Position numbers and translations under genes: made by a program. DNA of 64,000 nt from Streptomyces bicolor (GTDB lineage Bacteria > Actinomycetota > Actinomycetes > Streptomycetales > Streptomycetaceae), in contig NZ_JOFS01000005.1 in NCBI RefSeq assembly GCF_000719285.1, positions 525,021 through 589,020 of the forward strand, given 5' to 3'. Positions 63,205-64,000 of this stretch are shown here, piece after piece (within the stretch, counting starts at the first letter, position 1; each line of letters starts with the position of its first letter). Below the pieces are notes generated by a model, which worked only from the letters and a program-made list of their open reading frames with translations, made no database searches and was not told the DNA's origin.

Positions 63205-64000
<796 letters not shown>

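Overview
The window is high-GC actinobacterial DNA, almost certainly from a Streptomyces chromosome. The evidence is about 70% G+C, GTG starts, GGAGG-type ribosome sites, a WhiB protein, Tat-exported tyrosinase genes, F420-type LLM oxidoreductase and a 2-methylisoborneol (earthy odour) operon. Genes sit on both strands in short operons. I see no rRNA, tRNA, CRISPR array, insertion sequence or prophage. Several gene remnants and lineage-variable genes suggest a moderately fluid, non-core region.

Layout. 1-3.5 kb: the 5' part of a clpP3-type protease gene behind a PopR-like operator, an epoxide hydrolase, a VOC protein and a secreted SGNH lipoprotein. 3.5-7.0 kb: the 2-methylisoborneol (MIB) operon, reading shell protein (family 2B encapsulin with a cyclic-nucleotide-binding-like domain), MIB synthase, then GPP C-methyltransferase, closed by a strong terminator. 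7.2-7.3 kb: four 33-34 nt tandem repeats. 7.3-20 kb: alcohol dehydrogenase, VOC protein, RNase HI, tyrosinase melC1-melC2, FAD enzymes, aldo/keto reductase, an unassigned HTH-like protein, an F420 oxidoreductase and a class C beta-lactamase-like hydrolase. 20-28 kb: a membrane pseudokinase, a threonine dehydratase remnant, a TPR plus polyprenyl synthase pair, AIM24, a TerD-CAP fusion and a secreted D,D-peptidase-like protein. 28-31.4 kb: a ROK regulator, a GH95 remnant and an SGNH lipoprotein.

31.4-35 kb holds a translationally coupled three-gene module: response regulator fused to a thioredoxin-reductase-like flavoprotein, a histidine kinase with a cyclic-nucleotide-binding-like domain, and a ZnF-UBP protein. 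35-43 kb: VOC, universal stress protein, DUF4032, MBL hydrolase, acyltransferase, AlkB, and a TetR plus flavin dehydrogenase pair with two tandem palindromes. 43-53 kb: L,D-transpeptidase with a two-component system, WhiB, saccharopine-dehydrogenase-like protein, TetR, a LysG/LysE divergent pair, an MFS exporter and a CRP-fold protein with a terminator-ended leader. 53-59.7 kb: FUSC membrane protein, type II NADH dehydrogenase, long-chain acyl-CoA ligase and a repeat-bearing small membrane protein. 59.7-64 kb: a trehalose-to-glucan cluster (treS, mak, glgB) read leftward, in which glgB is broken by an internal deletion that removes its acid/base glutamate.

The most attractive systems are the encapsulin-linked MIB operon, whose terpene cyclase lacks the usual long N-terminal extension and has an altered metal motif; the redox-signalling module at 31.4-34.9 kb; and the TerD-CAP and pseudokinase architectures. 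All function calls are from reading translations and motifs; no database search was run.
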